Program-made: the position numbers and the translations under genes
The notes under the pieces: model-generated
Database searches by the model: none
The model's input: the letters and a program-made list of their open reading frames with translations, nothing else
What the model was told of the DNA's origin: nothing
Shown: positions 54,209 through 63,032 of the stretch, in pieces
Position numbering within the stretch: position 1 is the first letter of the stretch
Layout of the letters: the number at the start of each line of letters is the position of its first letter
Assembly: GCA_020354025.1 (NCBI GenBank)
Contig: CP070638.1
Span: 1,378,242 to 1,442,241, forward strand
DNA: 64,000 nt
Direction: 5' to 3'
Source: Fidelibacterota bacterium
GTDB taxonomy: Bacteria; Fidelibacterota; Marinisomatia; SCGC-AAA003-L08; TS1B11

Positions 54209-55245
54209 ACTTGATCCTCGGTCTGCAAGTCTCGAATGATTTCAGGAGGATTGATGCCGGCAAGGCATACTCGGCCACAGCGGTTACACCCCACGCACAA
54301 GGGCTCCTCGTAGGTTTCCATGAATCCCCGGTGCTGGTGATAGTAGCGGTATTTCAGCCGGGTCTCCCGATCAGCCCTGAAATTGTGCCCACCGGCAACC
54401 GCGGCAAAATCGAGCAGATTACAGGAATAGAGTTGTTTTACTTTGGCACCCTCCCTGCCATCCATGGACACCCGCTCATCGACCCCATAGCAGTAGCAGG
54501 TAGGGCAGACCATGGTGCATGATCCGCAGCTAAGGCACTTCTTGCCCCATCTCTTCCAGACCTCCGACTCAAACTCAATGTCCATCAGGTTGGGCAGGTT
54601 GTGCATGTTCAGGGGCTCGAATTTGCTGGCGATCCGCTGGCGCGCTTCCAGGTAGTCCTTGTTATCCTGCCCCGTAGTATCCTTCGCATCGACCTGCATG
54701 AGGACATTATAACCGTGATCGGAATTGATGGCTACGAAGTACCGGTCGCCGAGATCCGTGAGATATAGATCGAAGCCGTGGGTTACCACGTCTGCTCCCA
54801 CCGATTGGCAGAAGCCACCCTCACAGGGATAATGATCAATCCCGATGATGAAGGTATTCCTGCGCCGCGAGATAAAATAAGGGCTGGGGAAACGATCACC
54901 GGCAAGGACCTTGTCCAACTTGAGCAGGGCGTTTATATCGCAGGAATGCAGGCCCATGAGCACCCTTGGTTGGAGCCGATAGTGGATTTCCTGGGTCCAG
55001 TCGTCATCTTCGAAGCGACAAGAAGATAGATTCTCACGAAATGGGAGGAAGTAGGATTTGGCTGAGTATTCGGTTATCTCGTATTCAAGATCAATTTCCT
55101 CGAACTCCTGGACCGGTAGATAATGGTGAAGAGGTTTTCCGTCGTTATTCACTCCGATCTGCTTGGGAGCGATGACTTCGGTGCTCCCAAGGAGCAGATC
55201 AACAAGATTTCTGAACTCCGGTTTACTCAGAGTCTTGAACAGCAT
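54205..55245 (-). CDS. hydB: Hydrogenase beta subunit, 4Fe-4S protein
   Basis: A 346-residue electron-transfer subunit. The N-terminal half is the sulfhydrogenase beta fold ([27 protein letters not shown]). The C-terminal half has two 4Fe-4S motifs, [18 protein letters not shown] and [19 protein letters not shown]. It opens the hydBGDA operon. In Pyrococcus-type enzymes this subunit is tied to NADPH and polysulfide chemistry. Confidence 0.9.
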   Translation of the reverse strand: MLFKTLSKPEFRNLVDLLLGSTEVIAPKQIGVNNDGKPLHHYLPVQEFEEIDLEYEITEYSAKSYFLPFRENLSSCRFEDDDWTQEIHYRLQPRVLMGLHSCDINALLKLDKVLAGDRFPSPYFISRRRNTFIIGIDHYPCEGGFCQSVGADVVTHGFDLYLTDLGDRYFVAINSDHGYNVLMQVDAKDTTGQDNKDYLEARQRIASKFEPLNMHNLPNLMDIEFESEVWKRWGKKCLSCGSCTMVCPTCYCYGVDERVSMDGREGAKVKQLYSCNLLDFAAVAGGHNFRADRETRLKYRYYHQHRGFMETYEEPLCVGCNRCGRVCLAGINPPEIIRDLQTEDQV

Positions 55246-55808
55246 CTTTCTCCCTTTCCGAGGGCGCGCTCAAGAGTAATATGATTCCCAGCACAAAGCC
55301 CGCTGGCCTGTCTGAAAGGGCATTGTGTCGCAATCAGGTGGTGCGTTGAGAGCCGCTCTGACTGTAATATAATAATATCGCACGACCTTCCATACTCTAA
55401 AATTAATAGCTAACTGGGCAGGCCACAATTTTCACTAGGTGTGAAAGGGAGATATCCCGCTTTCAGACATAGTTTATCCCATTGGAATCCTCGCCCCGCC
55501 GGGTTCCGCGTGACGGAACGACCTGAGCGATGCGCCTCTCACAACGATGTGATACCCATATTGACAGTGGACACTTTTGTAGGTTGTGTATTACCTTTGG
55601 CCTGTGTTTATCCACATTGACCTGTTGATCGCCGACGCAGATATCTCTGTCAGCAATAAGCAGTCGCGAACGAAAGTGCTTGAGCCGGGAGCTGTCATCG
55701 ATAACGGTGGTGCCAAGACCGTTTTCAACGAGGATTTCTCCACTCCAGACCAGGGCTATACACCATCCTGAGAGATTAGTTGCTCAGGGACGATTAAATA
55801 ACACATAC
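55246..55808. other. Divergent spacer between hydB and symporter
   Basis: About 560 bp between divergently transcribed genes. It contains an inverted repeat TTTCAC/GTGAAA at 55430-55446 and a short GTTCCG/CGGAAC hairpin near 55502. Either could be regulatory. A 61-codon frame at 55586 on the plus strand has no recognisable homology. An upstream extension of the symporter frame to 55680 is not believed. Confidence 0.4.
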
Positions 55809-57245
55809 ATGCCTGCCACTATTGATCCCCTAGACATCTTTATTCTCGTCCTCTTCCTGGGGGGGACGATACTCTACGGCATCTGGTCGGGACGCTACGG
55901 CAAGACCACCCGCGCCTACTTTCTCGCGGAGCGCACCCTGCCGTGGTACGCCGTTATGCTGTCGGTGGTAGCTACCGAGACATCTGTACTGACATTCATC
56001 AGTGTTCCGGGCATCGCCTACCAAGGCAACTGGTTTTTCCTGCAGTTGGCCTTCGGCTACATCCTGGGACGGGTGGCGGTGAGCCTGCTGCTACTGCCGC
56101 TCTACTACGCCCAGGGGATCATCTCCATCTACCAGTATATCGGCCAGCGATTCGGCGTGATGGTGCAGCGGGTTACCTCCGCAATATTCCTGTTCACCCG
56201 CATCCTGGCCGATGGAGTGCGGTTCTTCGCCACCGCCCTGCTGGTGCAGACCCTTCTACCCCTGACCATCCCCCAGGCGGTGCTGCTCATAGGCGCAGTA
56301 ACGCTGGTCTATACCCTGGCCGGGGGAATCCGCTCGGTAGTGTGGATGGACACGGTGCAGTTCATTTTATACCTGGGCTGCGGGCTGCTGTCGCTGTGGT
56401 TCATCCATGACCTCATCGACGGCGGCCTGGGAACGGGCATACGCCAGCTGCTGGAAGTTGGCAAACTGGACTTGTTGAACTTCCGCGGGGGTGAGGTCCT
56501 CTCCTTGAAGACGACCTATGCCTTCCCGGCGGCCGTGCTGGGTGGGGCGTTCCTCTCGTTCGCTTCCCACGGTACTGATTACGTGATGGTTCAGCGGATA
56601 CTATCAACCCGAAGTCTGGGTGCCGCCCGGATGGCCCTGGTTGGGAGCGGCCTATTCGTGACCTTCCAGTTCGCCCTGTTCATGCTGGTGGGCGGGCTGC
56701 TGTGGATCGTCTTCCAGGGTGAAGCTATCGGCGTGGACCAGGAGTATCCCCGCTTTATTGCAACCTACCTGCCCGCCGGACTGAAGGGGCTGCTGCTGGC
56801 GGGGGTTCTGGCGGCGGCAATGTCCACCCTGAGCTCTTCGATCAACAGCCTGGCCTCATCCACCGTCAACGACTGGCTGAAGCGCACCGATGATATGCGC
56901 CTCTCCCGGCTGGTTAGTCTGGGCTGGGGACTGGTGCTGATGGTAATGGCGGTACTGGTCATGCTGCTTCCAGGTGAAAACCCGGTAGTGGAGCTGGGCC
57001 TGGAGATAGCCTCATATACCTATGGTGGCCTGCTGGGGCTGTTCCTGCTGTGCCGCGCCAAGACCCGCTTCCACCCAGCCGCCCTGATTGCCGGCCTGCT
57101 GGGCGCCGCCGGAGCAGTAATTATGCTCAAGGGGCTGGGCGTCGCCTGGACGTGGTATATTATTGTAGCCACCGCGGTGAATATCGGCCTGGCGTATGGG
57201 TTGAATTTAATCCTACTACGGCTGCAAATTGAGGCCGGACCGTGA
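55809..57245 (+). CDS. Sodium:solute symporter (SSS family)
   Basis: A 478-residue transporter with about 13 helices. The start is set at ATG 55809 (MPATIDPLDIFILVLFLGGT); a longer frame adds 43 improbable residues. Typical SSS features include GKTTRAYFLAERTLPWYAVMLS, TETSVLTFISVPGIAY and the late MSTLSSSINSLASSTVNDW. Na+-driven uptake of a sugar or sugar acid is likely. The downstream gene, a NamZ-like muramidase, starts 1 bp after the stop, so the cargo may be N-acetylmuramic acid or a related amino sugar. Confidence 0.9.
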   Translation: MPATIDPLDIFILVLFLGGTILYGIWSGRYGKTTRAYFLAERTLPWYAVMLSVVATETSVLTFISVPGIAYQGNWFFLQLAFGYILGRVAVSLLLLPLYYAQGIISIYQYIGQRFGVMVQRVTSAIFLFTRILADGVRFFATALLVQTLLPLTIPQAVLLIGAVTLVYTLAGGIRSVVWMDTVQFILYLGCGLLSLWFIHDLIDGGLGTGIRQLLEVGKLDLLNFRGGEVLSLKTTYAFPAAVLGGAFLSFASHGTDYVMVQRILSTRSLGAARMALVGSGLFVTFQFALFMLVGGLLWIVFQGEAIGVDQEYPRFIATYLPAGLKGLLLAGVLAAAMSTLSSSINSLASSTVNDWLKRTDDMRLSRLVSLGWGLVLMVMAVLVMLLPGENPVVELGLEIASYTYGGLLGLFLLCRAKTRFHPAALIAGLLGAAGAVIMLKGLGVAWTWYIIVATAVNIGLAYGLNLILLRLQIEAGP

Positions 57246-57246
57246 G

Positions 57247-58548
57247 ATGATAATGCAGGAAAGACGAGCCGCCCATACAGGTCTCATGATCCTGCTGTTG
57301 GCTGCTGTTGCGCTTGGCTCTAACTGGCGCTATTCGCAGGTCTACCAGCGGGTGAATCCCACCCGGCAGTTCTATACCACCATCACCGGCCTGGACGTGC
57401 TGGAGAACGACGACTTCGCGCCCCTGAAAGGCAAGGCCGTAGCCGTGGTCACCAACCAGACCGGTCTAAGCCACGAGGGTGAGCATATCCTGGACCTACT
57501 GGATCGGGAGGCCGGGGTGACGCTGAAGGTCATCTTCGGGACCGAACACGGCCTGTACGGCACAGCCTCGGCCGGGGAGCTGATCGCCGATACCGAAGAC
57601 ACTCTCACCGGAGTGAAGGTCTACAGCCTGTACGGCCAGACCCGCAAGCCCACCCCGGACCAGCTGGCCGGTGTTGACCTGGTCATCTACGATATACAGG
57701 ACGTGGGAGCCCGATACTATACTTATGCCAGCACCATGACCCTGGTGATGGACGCCTGTGCCCGGGACGGCGTCCCCTTCTGGATACTCGACCGTCCCAA
57801 TCCGGTGCGGGGCGACATGATAGATGGCCCCATCCTGGACCGGGACTATTCATCGTTCGTGGGGCTGCACCCGATACCCATACGCCACGGCCTGACGATG
57901 GGGGAACTGGCCATCCTGATCAACGAGGAGGGCTGGCTGTCCGAGGATCGTCACGCCAGGCTGACCGTGGTGCCCATCCTGAACTGGTCCCGCTATATGT
58001 GGTGGGACGAAACGCAGTTACCCTGGGTACCGCCGTCACCCAATATCCCCACGCCGGAAACGGCCCTGGCCTACCTGGGTGCCTGCCTGTTCGAGGGGAC
58101 CATTATTTCTGAAGGCCGGGGTACGTATGAGCCTTTCCTGGTCTGCGGGGCACCATGGATCGATGGACGGGGGCTGGCGGAAATGCTCAACCGCCGGAAC
58201 CTCCCCGGGGTGGAATTCGAGGATATCGTTTTCACTCCCAAGTCTATCGAGGGGATGGAGACTCACCCCAAATTCCAGGACCAGGCCTGCGGCGGCGTGC
58301 GGCTGAAGATCACCGACCGGGAGACTTTCCAATCCATCCATACTGCAGCGGTGATGATCCACCTCATACGCGAGAATTACCCCCATCAGTTTGGGTGGTC
58401 GGGTACCATCGATCGGCTGTGGGGATCTGACTCTTTCCGACGCTACATTGACCACGGCCGCAGCATCGAGGCTCATCCCTCCACCTATGCGAAAGACCGG
58501 GATGCTTTCTACAGCCAGCGCAAGGGATACTTGATATACGGGGAATAA
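57247..58548 (+). CDS. namZ: DUF1343 protein, NamZ-like exo-beta-N-acetylmuramidase
   Basis: A 433-residue exported protein. The start is placed at ATG 57247, 1 bp after the symporter stop, though a TTG at 57229 also gives a frame. The hydrophobic signal is LMILLLAAVALG. Family hallmarks: VVTNQTGL, IFGTEHGLYG, LVIYDIQDVGARYYTYASTM, WILDRPNPVRGDMIDGP, TIISEGRGTYEPFL. NamZ releases MurNAc from the non-reducing ends of peptidoglycan glycans. With the adjoining symporter it suggests cell-wall salvage or feeding on dead cells. Symbol by family; specificity inferred. Confidence 0.82.
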   Translation: MIMQERRAAHTGLMILLLAAVALGSNWRYSQVYQRVNPTRQFYTTITGLDVLENDDFAPLKGKAVAVVTNQTGLSHEGEHILDLLDREAGVTLKVIFGTEHGLYGTASAGELIADTEDTLTGVKVYSLYGQTRKPTPDQLAGVDLVIYDIQDVGARYYTYASTMTLVMDACARDGVPFWILDRPNPVRGDMIDGPILDRDYSSFVGLHPIPIRHGLTMGELAILINEEGWLSEDRHARLTVVPILNWSRYMWWDETQLPWVPPSPNIPTPETALAYLGACLFEGTIISEGRGTYEPFLVCGAPWIDGRGLAEMLNRRNLPGVEFEDIVFTPKSIEGMETHPKFQDQACGGVRLKITDRETFQSIHTAAVMIHLIRENYPHQFGWSGTIDRLWGSDSFRRYIDHGRSIEAHPSTYAKDRDAFYSQRKGYLIYGE

Positions 58549-58673
58549 GTACCGATATCAGCTTCCGTGCGCCCTCGGTGAAATTCTGAATCAGTTGTAA
58601 CTTTCCCATCCAGGCTATAGATTCCGCTGTTGCCAAAACATCGGGTATCCTCAGCAAGGGAAGGATCGTTTCC

Positions 58674-59759
58674 ATGAGCCTTCGCAAGGTGCATCTTCTC
58701 CTGTCGGTTCTGATCATCGGTGGACTCTCCGCACAGGAGCTCACTTTCGTAACCATTAATGTCTGGTCGGGACTGGACTATAAAGGGATCGTAAGGATGG
58801 GGGAATACGAATCCCGGCAGGTGCGCCAGGCTCGATATCAGCTGCTGGTGGAAGAGCTGCAAGCCCTTAAACCCGACGTGATTGCCGTGAACGAGGCCAA
58901 TCCCCTGCCCGGATACGTCCGGCGGTTGGCCACGGATCTGGACTACGACTACATCTATAACGTTGGTATGTCCGGCATGAAAATAGGCTGCCTGGGGATT
59001 CCGGCTAATTTCAAGGAAGGGGACGCCATCCTGGCCAGGAAATCGCTCAGTTTGGACAAGGTCGGGGCAAAGCGTCTCTCATCGGGCGCGGGGTATATCG
59101 GGAACCTTTGCTCCCTGCACTTCGCCGAGTCCAATCAGGCCATCGCCGGGCGGATACGCGTGAATGGACAGTCGGTATTTATCGTCAATACACACCTCCA
59201 CGCCGGGCTGCCCGATGACCAGCGCTGGCGGCGGGAGATGGACATGATTCACCAATCCGGCTCGATGACTGATGAAGAGTACCAGTATGTTGTGGAGTGG
59301 TGGCGCGGGGGTATTGATCGCCGGCAGAATGAGGTCCAGGCTTTGCTGGCATGGATGCGGGCGGTGATCCCTCAGGAGGCACCGGTGATACTGATGGGGG
59401 ACTTCAACGCCGGACCGCAATCGGAGGAGATCGCCTGGTTGCAGGTGGAGGATTTTGTGGATACCTGGTCACAGAGCCATGAGCCGGATGACGCGGGTAT
59501 CACGTGGGGGCCGAAGGAGAACGCCAATATTCAGACCTACTATGATGTACCGGACCCGTATGATGCTTCCGTATCCATCTATGAGAAGTTGAAGGCATTG
59601 AACCGGCAGGTCGCCCGGCGCATCGATTACATCTTAGTTAAAAACGTTCCCCGGGAGCACATAATGACCGGTGAGGTCGTCCTCGACCATGCCCCGGGGG
59701 GCCAACATCCATCTGATCATTTTGGTGTACTGACGAAAATCAACTTTAACCCTGAATGA
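58674..59759 (+). CDS. Secreted endonuclease/exonuclease/phosphatase-fold protein
   Basis: A 361-residue exported protein with a signal peptide (about 1-20, GLSAQ). The EEP fold motifs are in order: FVTINVWSGLDYKG, VIAVNEAN, FIVNTHLHAGLPDDQRWRREM, VILMGDFNAGPQSEEI and HPSDHFGVL. These supply the metal and catalytic Asn, Glu, Asp and His residues. The family includes nucleases, sphingomyelinases and inositol-phosphate 5-phosphatases, so the substrate is open. It lies 125 bp after the NamZ-like gene on the same strand. Confidence 0.85.
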   Translation: MSLRKVHLLLSVLIIGGLSAQELTFVTINVWSGLDYKGIVRMGEYESRQVRQARYQLLVEELQALKPDVIAVNEANPLPGYVRRLATDLDYDYIYNVGMSGMKIGCLGIPANFKEGDAILARKSLSLDKVGAKRLSSGAGYIGNLCSLHFAESNQAIAGRIRVNGQSVFIVNTHLHAGLPDDQRWRREMDMIHQSGSMTDEEYQYVVEWWRGGIDRRQNEVQALLAWMRAVIPQEAPVILMGDFNAGPQSEEIAWLQVEDFVDTWSQSHEPDDAGITWGPKENANIQTYYDVPDPYDASVSIYEKLKALNRQVARRIDYILVKNVPREHIMTGEVVLDHAPGGQHPSDHFGVLTKINFNPE

Positions 59760-59775
59760 TTGCTGAAGGGGAGTG

Positions 59776-61050
59776 ATGAAATACTGCAGCGCCCTCCTTT
59801 TATCCGCTGCCGCGTTTGTCGCACTAACGCTACCTGGTCCTGTCAGAGGCGAGACGTCTTCCACCTCAGAGAAGAAAACCAAGCCCTACTCGATCGGATT
59901 GGTCCCCTTCCTTGATTACAACGCGGACAAAGGCTTTGGCTATGGTATCGTCTTTATGTTCGACGACAAGCGCAGCCCTGAGTACCAACCTTACTACCTT
60001 TCCCATCTGCTCAGCTTGCAGCGCTCCACCCGGGGTATCGCCGAGTACAAGTACCGGCTCGACAGCAAGTACTTCCTTCCGGCAGACCTCCGTCTGACAT
60101 TCGAGGCTATGTATCAGGCAAGCCTATTCGAGCCCTACCACGGCCCGGGTGGTGCCCAGACCCTTTTCAGCCAGGCCTTCATTGATACCGCCTCTGCCCA
60201 GTATCGCGGCAAGTATTACTATATGTTCGACAAGCGTTACCTTTTAGTGAATACTATAATCCAGGGAAAGCTGAAGGGAGAGTATCTCCGTTGGCTGGTG
60301 GGTTTGATCATTCTGTCTACTAATGTGGATACCCTCAACTACGATGATCATGAACCGACAGATCCTGGCCGGCAGACCTTGCTGGCGAGGCATTGGGACC
60401 TCCAAGGGCAGGACATGGGCGGTGGCAATGAAAACGGCGTAATGCTGGGGCTGGTGTGGGACCAGCGGGATCATGAAATCTCACCCCACAAAGGTTTCTG
60501 GTCGGAGATACTGCTTCGCTGGGTACCGAACATGTTGGGCAACGATTTCGACTACGCTGCTCTTTCAGCCACCCACCGCCACTATTTCCACCTTTCAGAT
60601 CCATTGACGCTAGCCTTTCGTCTCAGTGGACGTCTCATGTCGGACGGGGCTCCCTTTTTCTCCCTGTCGCGGCTGGACGGCTCATTCGTTACGGAGACAG
60701 CAGTGGGAGGGAAAAAAACAGTGCGGGGCATCCTTTGGCAGCGAGCACTTGGCAAACGCTTTCTATACGGTAACCTGGAGCTGCGGTACCGCATTTTGTC
60801 CCTGTTTCAGACCGGCTACCTGGCAGGCTGCGCCTTTTATGATTTCGGCCGCACCTTTGATGAGCCGCCGCCCGACACCATGACAGACAGGGGTGATGAT
60901 CAGGACCGGTGGCATCGGGGGCTGGGCATCGGCGGACGAGCCGCGCCTCATAGTACATTTATCGTTGCACTCGACTTAGCCCTACCGGTAGACAAGCGTA
61001 TGGACGGGCCGGGCCTGAAACTCTATATCGGCCTGGACTGGCTCTTCTAA
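59776..61050 (+). CDS. BamA/TamA-like surface-antigen beta-barrel protein
   Basis: A 424-residue exported outer-membrane protein with no POTRA domains. A signal peptide (GPVRGE) is followed by barrel strands such as IGLVPFLDYNADKGFGYGIV, VMLGLVWDQRDHEISPHKGFWSEILLRW and YGNLELRYRIL, ending in IGLDWLF with a terminal Phe. The DxRDxxxxPxxG block is typical of the bacterial surface antigen (D15) barrel. Short members of this type are assumed to serve lipid or protein export, but the role is unknown. It starts 16 bp after the preceding gene. Confidence 0.8.
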   Translation: MKYCSALLLSAAAFVALTLPGPVRGETSSTSEKKTKPYSIGLVPFLDYNADKGFGYGIVFMFDDKRSPEYQPYYLSHLLSLQRSTRGIAEYKYRLDSKYFLPADLRLTFEAMYQASLFEPYHGPGGAQTLFSQAFIDTASAQYRGKYYYMFDKRYLLVNTIIQGKLKGEYLRWLVGLIILSTNVDTLNYDDHEPTDPGRQTLLARHWDLQGQDMGGGNENGVMLGLVWDQRDHEISPHKGFWSEILLRWVPNMLGNDFDYAALSATHRHYFHLSDPLTLAFRLSGRLMSDGAPFFSLSRLDGSFVTETAVGGKKTVRGILWQRALGKRFLYGNLELRYRILSLFQTGYLAGCAFYDFGRTFDEPPPDTMTDRGDDQDRWHRGLGIGGRAAPHSTFIVALDLALPVDKRMDGPGLKLYIGLDWLF

Positions 61051-61074
61051 CGGGCGAGTAGAGGAGAGAGCGGT

Positions 61075-62358
61075 ATGAATCGCAAAGAGTATCACCGCCG
61101 GACCGTGTGGTCCTGGTGCCTGTACGACTTCGGCAATTCGGCCTTCACCACTTTGGTGGTGACCTTCATTTACGCCACCTACTTCACCAAGGCTATCGCA
61201 TCCGATGAACTGACGGGAACCGTACTGTGGTCCCGCGGTGTTACCATCACGGCCCTCACGGTTGCGCTACTTTCACCATTCCTGGGTGCCCTGGCTGATC
61301 GCGGAGGATACCGTAAGCTTTTCCTGGCCCTGGCCACGGCGGTTTGCGTCTTGGGCTCGATTATGCTTTATACACCCCTGTCCGGCGGGGTTACCCAGGC
61401 CTTGGTGTGGTTCGTCATCGCCAACATCGCCTTCGAGATGGGATGTGTCTTTTATAACGCTTTCCTGCCCGACATCGCACCCCAGAATCATATCGGCCGG
61501 GTATCGGGGTATGGCTGGTCGCTGGGCTACATCGGCGGGCTGGCGGCCATGTTTATAGCGATGATCGGCTTTGTCAATCCGGAAGTGCCATGGTTCGGAC
61601 TGACGAGGGAGGCAGGGCAGAATATCCGCGCAACCAACCTGCTGGTAGCCGGCTGGTTCGCTGTGTTTAGCATTCCTATTTTCCTATGGGTGAGGGAGGA
61701 TAAGTCCCGCATAAGTCCTTCTGAGGTGCCACTTGCCCGGGCCGCCTGGTCCCAGCTGCTGGAAACCTTCCGGCATATCCGCCAATATCGTCAGGTGGTT
61801 CGACTTCTAATCGCCCGCATGATATACAACGACGGCCTGGTGACCATCTTTGCCTTTGGCGCCATCTACGCGGGCGGCACCTTCGATTTCACCATGGAAG
61901 AGATAATGATCTTCGGAGTCGCCCTGAATCTGGCTGCGGGTATCGGCGCCTTTTTCCTGGGTTTCCTGGACGATGCCCTGGGAGGCAAGCGAACGATCCA
62001 GATAAGCCTGCTCGGTTTGATCCTCACCACCGTTCTGGCGGCACTTACCACCAGCAGGCTTGTTTTCTGGATAGCTGGGATAGGTATCGGGCTGCTCGTA
62101 GGACCCAATCAGTCAGCGAGTCGCTCCCTGATAGGCCGGTTTTCCCCACCTGATAAGGAGAACGAGTTTTTCGGTTTCTTCGCGTTTTCGGGCAAAGCCA
62201 CTGCCTTCATCGGTCCGTTTCTGTTTGGTCTGACGACCCAGATATTCAATTCGCAGAGGGCAGGCGTATGGATAGTGGCTATCCTTTTCATAATCGGCGC
62301 CCTTATCCTCCACACGGTTGATGAGCGCGAAGGAGTGCAAGCTGCAGGACGCCCTTGA
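61075..62358 (+). CDS. UMF1-family MFS transporter
   Basis: A 427-residue, 12-helix permease of the UMF1 (Atg22-like) family. The N-terminus is diagnostic (WCLYDFGNSAFTTLVVTFIYATYF). LSPFLGALADRGGYRK and GRVSGYGWSLGYIGGLAAM also fit. Bacterial members are often beside sugar or amino-sugar salvage genes and are thought to export metabolites or import peptidoglycan fragments. It begins 24 bp after the barrel gene and ends the plus-strand run. Confidence 0.9.
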   Translation: MNRKEYHRRTVWSWCLYDFGNSAFTTLVVTFIYATYFTKAIASDELTGTVLWSRGVTITALTVALLSPFLGALADRGGYRKLFLALATAVCVLGSIMLYTPLSGGVTQALVWFVIANIAFEMGCVFYNAFLPDIAPQNHIGRVSGYGWSLGYIGGLAAMFIAMIGFVNPEVPWFGLTREAGQNIRATNLLVAGWFAVFSIPIFLWVREDKSRISPSEVPLARAAWSQLLETFRHIRQYRQVVRLLIARMIYNDGLVTIFAFGAIYAGGTFDFTMEEIMIFGVALNLAAGIGAFFLGFLDDALGGKRTIQISLLGLILTTVLAALTTSRLVFWIAGIGIGLLVGPNQSASRSLIGRFSPPDKENEFFGFFAFSGKATAFIGPFLFGLTTQIFNSQRAGVWIVAILFIIGALILHTVDEREGVQAAGRP

Positions 62359-62598
62359 CTCAAAATGTATAATCAAATGGACGCAAGCGGTTTAATAATG
62401 ATAAATCCTAATTTCTTTAAAAAAATACATTATATTGTATAGTATAATAAGTAGTATACCATAATTTGTATGGCAATACATATACTATCCATCATGAATT
62501 ACTTGAAGTCAGGCCCTAAAAAGCTCGCCAACCGCTGAAAAATTCTTTTGACTTTCCCTTAATAAATATTTATATTTAATAAGTACGTTGAGATAGGT

Positions 62599-62913
62599 AT
62601 GAGGTATATTGTAGCTATCATTATAACATTTCTGGTTTTTGCCATCATCATTGGTGGTAAATACAACCACCAGGAAATGGTTGAGGTTACCATACACCTT
62701 GAGCCCACACCTGTTGCCCAACCGGGATTGGTTGAATCTTCCTTGGCTGAATACGACGGCATTCTATCGGTCCGGCTGTCAACCGACGACAACCAGTTGC
62801 ATATCACCTATGACAAGGCAAGGATCACAATCGAGGACCTGAATCCTCTCCTGATCTCCCTGGGATATAAGCCGGTATCGGTCGGGGCAGCCAGGATACG
62901 GGCAGCTATGTAA
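62599..62913 (+). CDS. Membrane-anchored HMA-fold-like small protein lacking CxxC
   Basis: A 104-residue protein. Residues 1-20 form one membrane helix. The remaining part has a beta-alpha-beta-beta-alpha-beta pattern like heavy-metal-associated domains: VTIHLEP, VESSLAEYDGILSVRLS, DNQLHITYDKARITIEDLNPLLISLGYKP. The metal-binding GMxCxxC loop is replaced by TPVAQPG, and no cysteines exist at all. It could be a fold mimic binding a non-metal partner. A strong terminator follows. Confidence 0.65.
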   Translation: MRYIVAIIITFLVFAIIIGGKYNHQEMVEVTIHLEPTPVAQPGLVESSLAEYDGILSVRLSTDDNQLHITYDKARITIEDLNPLLISLGYKPVSVGAARIRAAM

Positions 62914-62949
62914 CACCTTTTTCGATTCGCTGAGGCAGCTCTCGCTATG

Positions 62950-62992
62950 GCGCTTGGGCCATCCGCTCAAGCGCTTTTTATTTTTTCTGACG
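62950..62992 (+). terminator. Rho-independent terminator after HMA-like gene
   Basis: GCGCTTG and CAAGCGC form a stem around a short loop, followed by a T-rich run at about 62976-62987. Confidence 0.75.
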
Positions 62993-63032
62993 GGATCAGA
63001 GTTTAATTTGGCTGAAACAGGCTACTGAACAG

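Noticed and set aside
62380-62500. AT-rich stretch as a replication origin or integration site
   Set aside because: No DnaA boxes, iterons or direct repeats were found; it is more simply the promoter region of the small membrane protein.
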